This document shows positions 7,124 through 9,559 of a DNA stretch of 9,559 bases, one piece after another. Under the pieces are notes generated by a model. The model was not told the DNA's origin and did no database searches. It saw only the letters and a list, made by a program, of their open reading frames with translations. Position numbers and translations under genes: made by a program. The DNA comes from Nitrospiraceae bacterium (GTDB taxonomy: Bacteria; Nitrospirota; Thermodesulfovibrionia; UBA6902): positions 1,683,954 to 1,693,512 of the forward strand of contig CP070644.1 of the NCBI GenBank assembly GCA_020354155.1, in the 5' to 3' direction. Every line of letters starts with the position of its first letter. Position 1 is the first letter of the stretch.

Positions 7124-7168
7124 AATATAGCAGCACAGGGTTACGGGAATATAACCGTTGGGTTACTG
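7124..7168 (-). promoter_or_regulatory. distal Pho-box-like promoter upstream of pstS
   Basis: Three related 7-mers, CAGTAAC (7168-7162), CGGTTAT (7157-7151) and CCGTAAC (7146-7140), follow each other with an exact 11-bp period on the minus strand. After 10 bp comes TATATT (7129-7124), overlapped by an alternative perfect TATAAT at 7123-7118. The spacing to the -10 is the same as in the proximal promoter. No good -35 is present. The match to the Pho-box consensus is weaker than that of the proximal site, so this is a probable second PhoB-dependent start. Confidence 0.55.
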
Positions 7169-7250
7169 TTTCGGGAATTGTGGGTATAATATCAGGGACA
7201 GTCATGTGCATATGCCCTGAGAGCAGTCAGATGTGCTGATCGGATGATTT

Positions 7251-7279
7251 AAAAAAAGGGCAAACACAGGGGTGCTCCC
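7251..7279 (-). terminator. Rho-independent terminator after phoR
   Basis: Starting 5 bases after the phoR stop, GGGAGCAC pairs with GTGTT-TG-CCC (eight pairs including one G-U, a two-base bulge, loop CCCT) and is followed directly by seven T residues. It separates the phoBR transcript from the pst operon. Confidence 0.7.
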
Positions 7280-7284
7280 TCCTT

Positions 7285-9021
7285 TCAGGAAAGGAATATC
7301 TTAACCATGGTCCCCCTACCCGGCTTGCTTTCTATCTGCATTTTCCATCCATGCTCCTTGACAATATGCTTTACTATCGCAAGTCCAAGCCCTGTACCGC
7401 CAAGTTCACGGGACCGGGAGGCATCAACCCTGAAAAACCGTTCTCCAAGCCGGGGAATATATCGCTCAGGGATCCCTATACCGGCGTCTTTGACGTATAC
7501 GTATGTTGCGCGATCCTCATGTACGATTCCGATTTCGATCTCTCCGGAGTCTGTGAATTTTATCGCATTGTCAACGAGATTCAGAAGAACCTGCTCCACC
7601 TTGTCCCTGTCAGCATGTACGGTTGTGATATCATCTGCAGATTTTTTGATCATAATGTTCTTCTCTGCTGCTTTTACAACCATTGTATTCATAACTTTAT
7701 CGATAAGCATTGACAGATCAACTGAGACCAGGTTCATTTCTTCCTTACCGGTCTCAATATTCGAAAGAACGAGCAGGTCCTCCACCAGTCTGTTTAAACG
7801 ATCAGACTGGTCCTTAATGGTATTGAGGAACTTATAGGCATTTTCCCTGTCCTCAATTGCCCCGTCAAGAAGAGTCTCCGCAAAGCCCTTGATCGCCGTT
7901 ACCGGTGTCTTCAGTTCATGAGAGGCATTGGCTACAAAGTCCTTTCTCACCTGTTCAAGCTTCCTCATATGGGTCAGGTCGGTAAAAATAGCTATTACAC
8001 CTGAAAGGTCTCCCACGGTATATGCAAGAGGAGAGAGTTTCACAAAGAGATATTTTTCCTCTGGAACATCGATGGTAATCTCGGCCGATAGAGGTGAACG
8101 GGATTTTATTACTCCGTCAATGAGAGAAACAAAATCAGGATTCCTGATAACTTCAAGAAAGGGCTTGCCATAGAGTTGAGGAAAACCAAAAAGTTTCAGT
8201 GCCGCCTTATTGGCAAGTTTGATAATGCCTGATGTATTGATCAGCAGCATCGAATCAGGAATGCTTTTCAGGATAACATCAAGGCGGCTCGTTTCCTTCC
8301 TTGCCCTCTCAATCTTGTCCTTGAGCTCAGCGGACATATTGTTCAGGTTGTTCGCCAGCTCTGTAAATTCGCCGGCATCTCTGAGATATAGTTTCTGTCT
8401 GAAAATACCGTGTGCCAGCGCGCCTGAATATTCGATGATCTCATCCATATACTGCCGTATCCTGTTTGTATTCCATGTCATGACAATGCCTGAAACGAGG
8501 AACAGAACAATCACGACAAGGCTTATCTCAAGTTTCAGAATGTTTATGGATTTATTAATTTGATCAACAGGTACAGCCAGCCGAATGAATCCTGCGATGC
8601 TGTTATCTTTATAAATCGACTTTGCTACATACAGCAGATCATATCCCTGTGTCCTGCTCTTGCGTAATGACCAGCCAGTTCCTTTTCTGCCTGCCTCCTG
8701 AATCTCCGGTCTGTCACTATGATTGTCCATTGATTCAGCAGAGCCTTCTGAATCGCCAAGGACATTCCCCTGTGCGTCAATAATCGTTACCCGTGCATGG
8801 GTAATCTCTTTCAGCTCTGTGCTGAGTTTTTGTTCTTTTGTACGGGAATGAAAGGATACTTTTTCAGCCAGGATTTCGTTCTGAATAGAAAGTCTCTCCC
8901 GCAGCTCATTGAGATAATTATTCTCGACAACTTTCGTCACATACAGCTCTATAAACAGTGCTGAACCAAGGAGCACTATGAAGTAAAGAAGAAATGTACG
9001 TTTAAAAAACCGCCGCTTCAT
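7285..9021 (-). CDS. phoR: phosphate-regulon sensor histidine kinase PhoR
   Basis: Membrane sensor kinase that phosphorylates PhoB when phosphate is scarce; 578 residues. In order: membrane helix about 10-28; an extracytoplasmic sensor domain about 29-163; membrane helix about 164-182; a HAMP-like linker about 185-240; a PAS domain about 245-350; the dimerisation domain with phospho-accepting His368 in SHELKTP (367-373); then the ATP-binding domain. The latter shows the N-box around Asn485 (NLVDNAIKFT), G1 DAGIGI (512-517), F-box ERFFRVD (527-533) and G2 GGTGLGL (541-547). All catalytic motifs are intact. The large extracytoplasmic domain distinguishes it from E. coli PhoR, which has almost none, and resembles the longer PhoR type of many other bacteria. 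It overlaps phoB by 4 bp (ATGA) and ends at a terminator. The PhoR name rests on the motifs plus the phoB/pst neighbourhood. Confidence 0.94.
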   Translation of the reverse strand: MKRRFFKRTFLLYFIVLLGSALFIELYVTKVVENNYLNELRERLSIQNEILAEKVSFHSRTKEQKLSTELKEITHARVTIIDAQGNVLGDSEGSAESMDNHSDRPEIQEAGRKGTGWSLRKSRTQGYDLLYVAKSIYKDNSIAGFIRLAVPVDQINKSINILKLEISLVVIVLFLVSGIVMTWNTNRIRQYMDEIIEYSGALAHGIFRQKLYLRDAGEFTELANNLNNMSAELKDKIERARKETSRLDVILKSIPDSMLLINTSGIIKLANKAALKLFGFPQLYGKPFLEVIRNPDFVSLIDGVIKSRSPLSAEITIDVPEEKYLFVKLSPLAYTVGDLSGVIAIFTDLTHMRKLEQVRKDFVANASHELKTPVTAIKGFAETLLDGAIEDRENAYKFLNTIKDQSDRLNRLVEDLLVLSNIETGKEEMNLVSVDLSMLIDKVMNTMVVKAAEKNIMIKKSADDITTVHADRDKVEQVLLNLVDNAIKFTDSGEIEIGIVHEDRATYVYVKDAGIGIPERYIPRLGERFFRVDASRSRELGGTGLGLAIVKHIVKEHGWKMQIESKPGRGTMVKIFLS

Positions 9022-9559
9022 AAGTCACCGTCTACATAATAACCGATACCCCTTCTGGTTTTCACACAATGCGGATTGGAAGGCTCGTCTTCGATCTGAG
9101 ACCTCAGCCGTCTGATATGGACATCAACGGTCCTGGGTTCAACAAAGGCCTCATCTTTCCATACTGCGTCAAGGAGCATGTCTCTGCTGAAGACCCGTCC
9201 CTTTCGCTCCACAAGATAGAGAAGCAGGTTAAATTCCGTTGCGCTGAGCTTTAGGGGGACATCTTTTTTCTGAACGACATATGTCCCGGTATTTATGACA
9301 AGATCACCGATCGTTATTATTTTCTCAACACCTGGCTTCTCCCCTGTGCGTCTCAATACTGCTTTTACCCTGGCCACAAATTCCCTGGGACTAAACGGTT
9401 TTGTAATATAATCATCGGCACCCATCTCAAGGCCAAGGACCTTGTCCATTTCTTCACTCTTTGCCGTGAGCATAATAACCGGAATTCCGGCAGTCTGATC
9501 CGAGTGCTTCAGCATCCTGCAGAATTCCATCCCCTGAATCCCGGGCAGCATGAGATCAA
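9018..9559 (-). CDS. phoB: phosphate-regulon response regulator PhoB, 5' end missing
   Basis: OmpR/PhoB-type response regulator and likely activator of the pst promoters in this window. Only the last 179 residues are present. The first complete codon (9557-9555) is an Asp in the motif DLMLPG, which by alignment with PhoB is the phosphorylated aspartate itself; the earlier receiver strands lie beyond the window. Other receiver residues are visible: Thr in VIMLTAK (position 31 of the fragment) and Lys in ITKPFSP (53). A winged-helix DNA-binding domain follows (about 78-178), with LSATEFNLLLYL, the recognition-helix region EPRTVDVHIRRLRSQIE (140-156) and the wing RRGIGYYV. The stop overlaps the phoR ATG by 4 bp. 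The family is certain; PhoB rather than another OmpR-type regulator is inferred from the phoR and pst neighbours. Confidence 0.93.
   Translation of the reverse strand, partial: DLMLPGIQGMEFCRMLKHSDQTAGIPVIMLTAKSEEMDKVLGLEMGADDYITKPFSPREFVARVKAVLRRTGEKPGVEKIITIGDLVINTGTYVVQKKDVPLKLSATEFNLLLYLVERKGRVFSRDMLLDAVWKDEAFVEPRTVDVHIRRLRSQIEDEPSNPHCVKTRRGIGYYVDGDL

Noticed and set aside
7162..7190. Plus-strand promoter with TATAAT at 7185-7190
   Set aside because: No -35 of quality and no plus-strand gene downstream, only antisense to phoR.

Overview
This window is a phosphate-acquisition and phosphate-sensing locus, and every gene lies on the minus strand. Read in the direction of transcription (high to low coordinates) the order is phoB (5' end cut off), phoR, pstS, pstC, pstA, pstB, phoU, a DUF47/PhoU-like gene, and pit (3' end cut off). 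The organism is probably a diderm (Gram-negative) bacterium of moderate GC content. PstS carries a plain Sec signal peptide with no clear lipobox, and PstC and PstA have the enlarged periplasmic segments common in proteobacteria-like Pst systems. The sequence alone does not fix the phylum; Desulfobacterota or Nitrospirota would fit, but this is a guess.

Layout: phoB and phoR overlap by 4 bp and end at a Rho-independent terminator (7251-7279). A non-coding stretch of about 290 bp before pstS holds two arrays of 7-mers spaced 11 bp apart, like PhoB binding sites. Each array has a -10 hexamer 10 bp downstream, so pstS probably has two PhoB-dependent promoters. A five-codon ORF with a very good Shine-Dalgarno sequence lies between them. 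pstS, pstC, pstA, pstB and phoU follow as one operon, with an 8-bp pstC/pstA overlap, a 9-bp pstA/pstB gap and a 79-bp pstB/phoU gap. After a 154-bp gap with a good sigma70-type promoter come the DUF47 gene and pit, which overlap by 8 bp.

How the genes work together: PhoR (sensor kinase) and PhoB (response regulator) switch on pst transcription when phosphate is low. PstS (binding protein), PstC/PstA (channel) and PstB (ATPase) import phosphate with high affinity. PhoU links transporter state to PhoR. Pit, with its DUF47 partner, is a separate ion-coupled, lower-affinity phosphate route under what looks like a housekeeping promoter.

The main anomaly is in pstS. A single in-frame TAA at codon 147 splits an otherwise complete and well-conserved gene. 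As written, no full-length phosphate-binding protein can be made without readthrough. This is either a sequencing or assembly error or a recent nonsense mutation, and it is the point most worth checking. I see no mobile element, CRISPR array, tRNA or rRNA, and no clear sign of a wholly new system.
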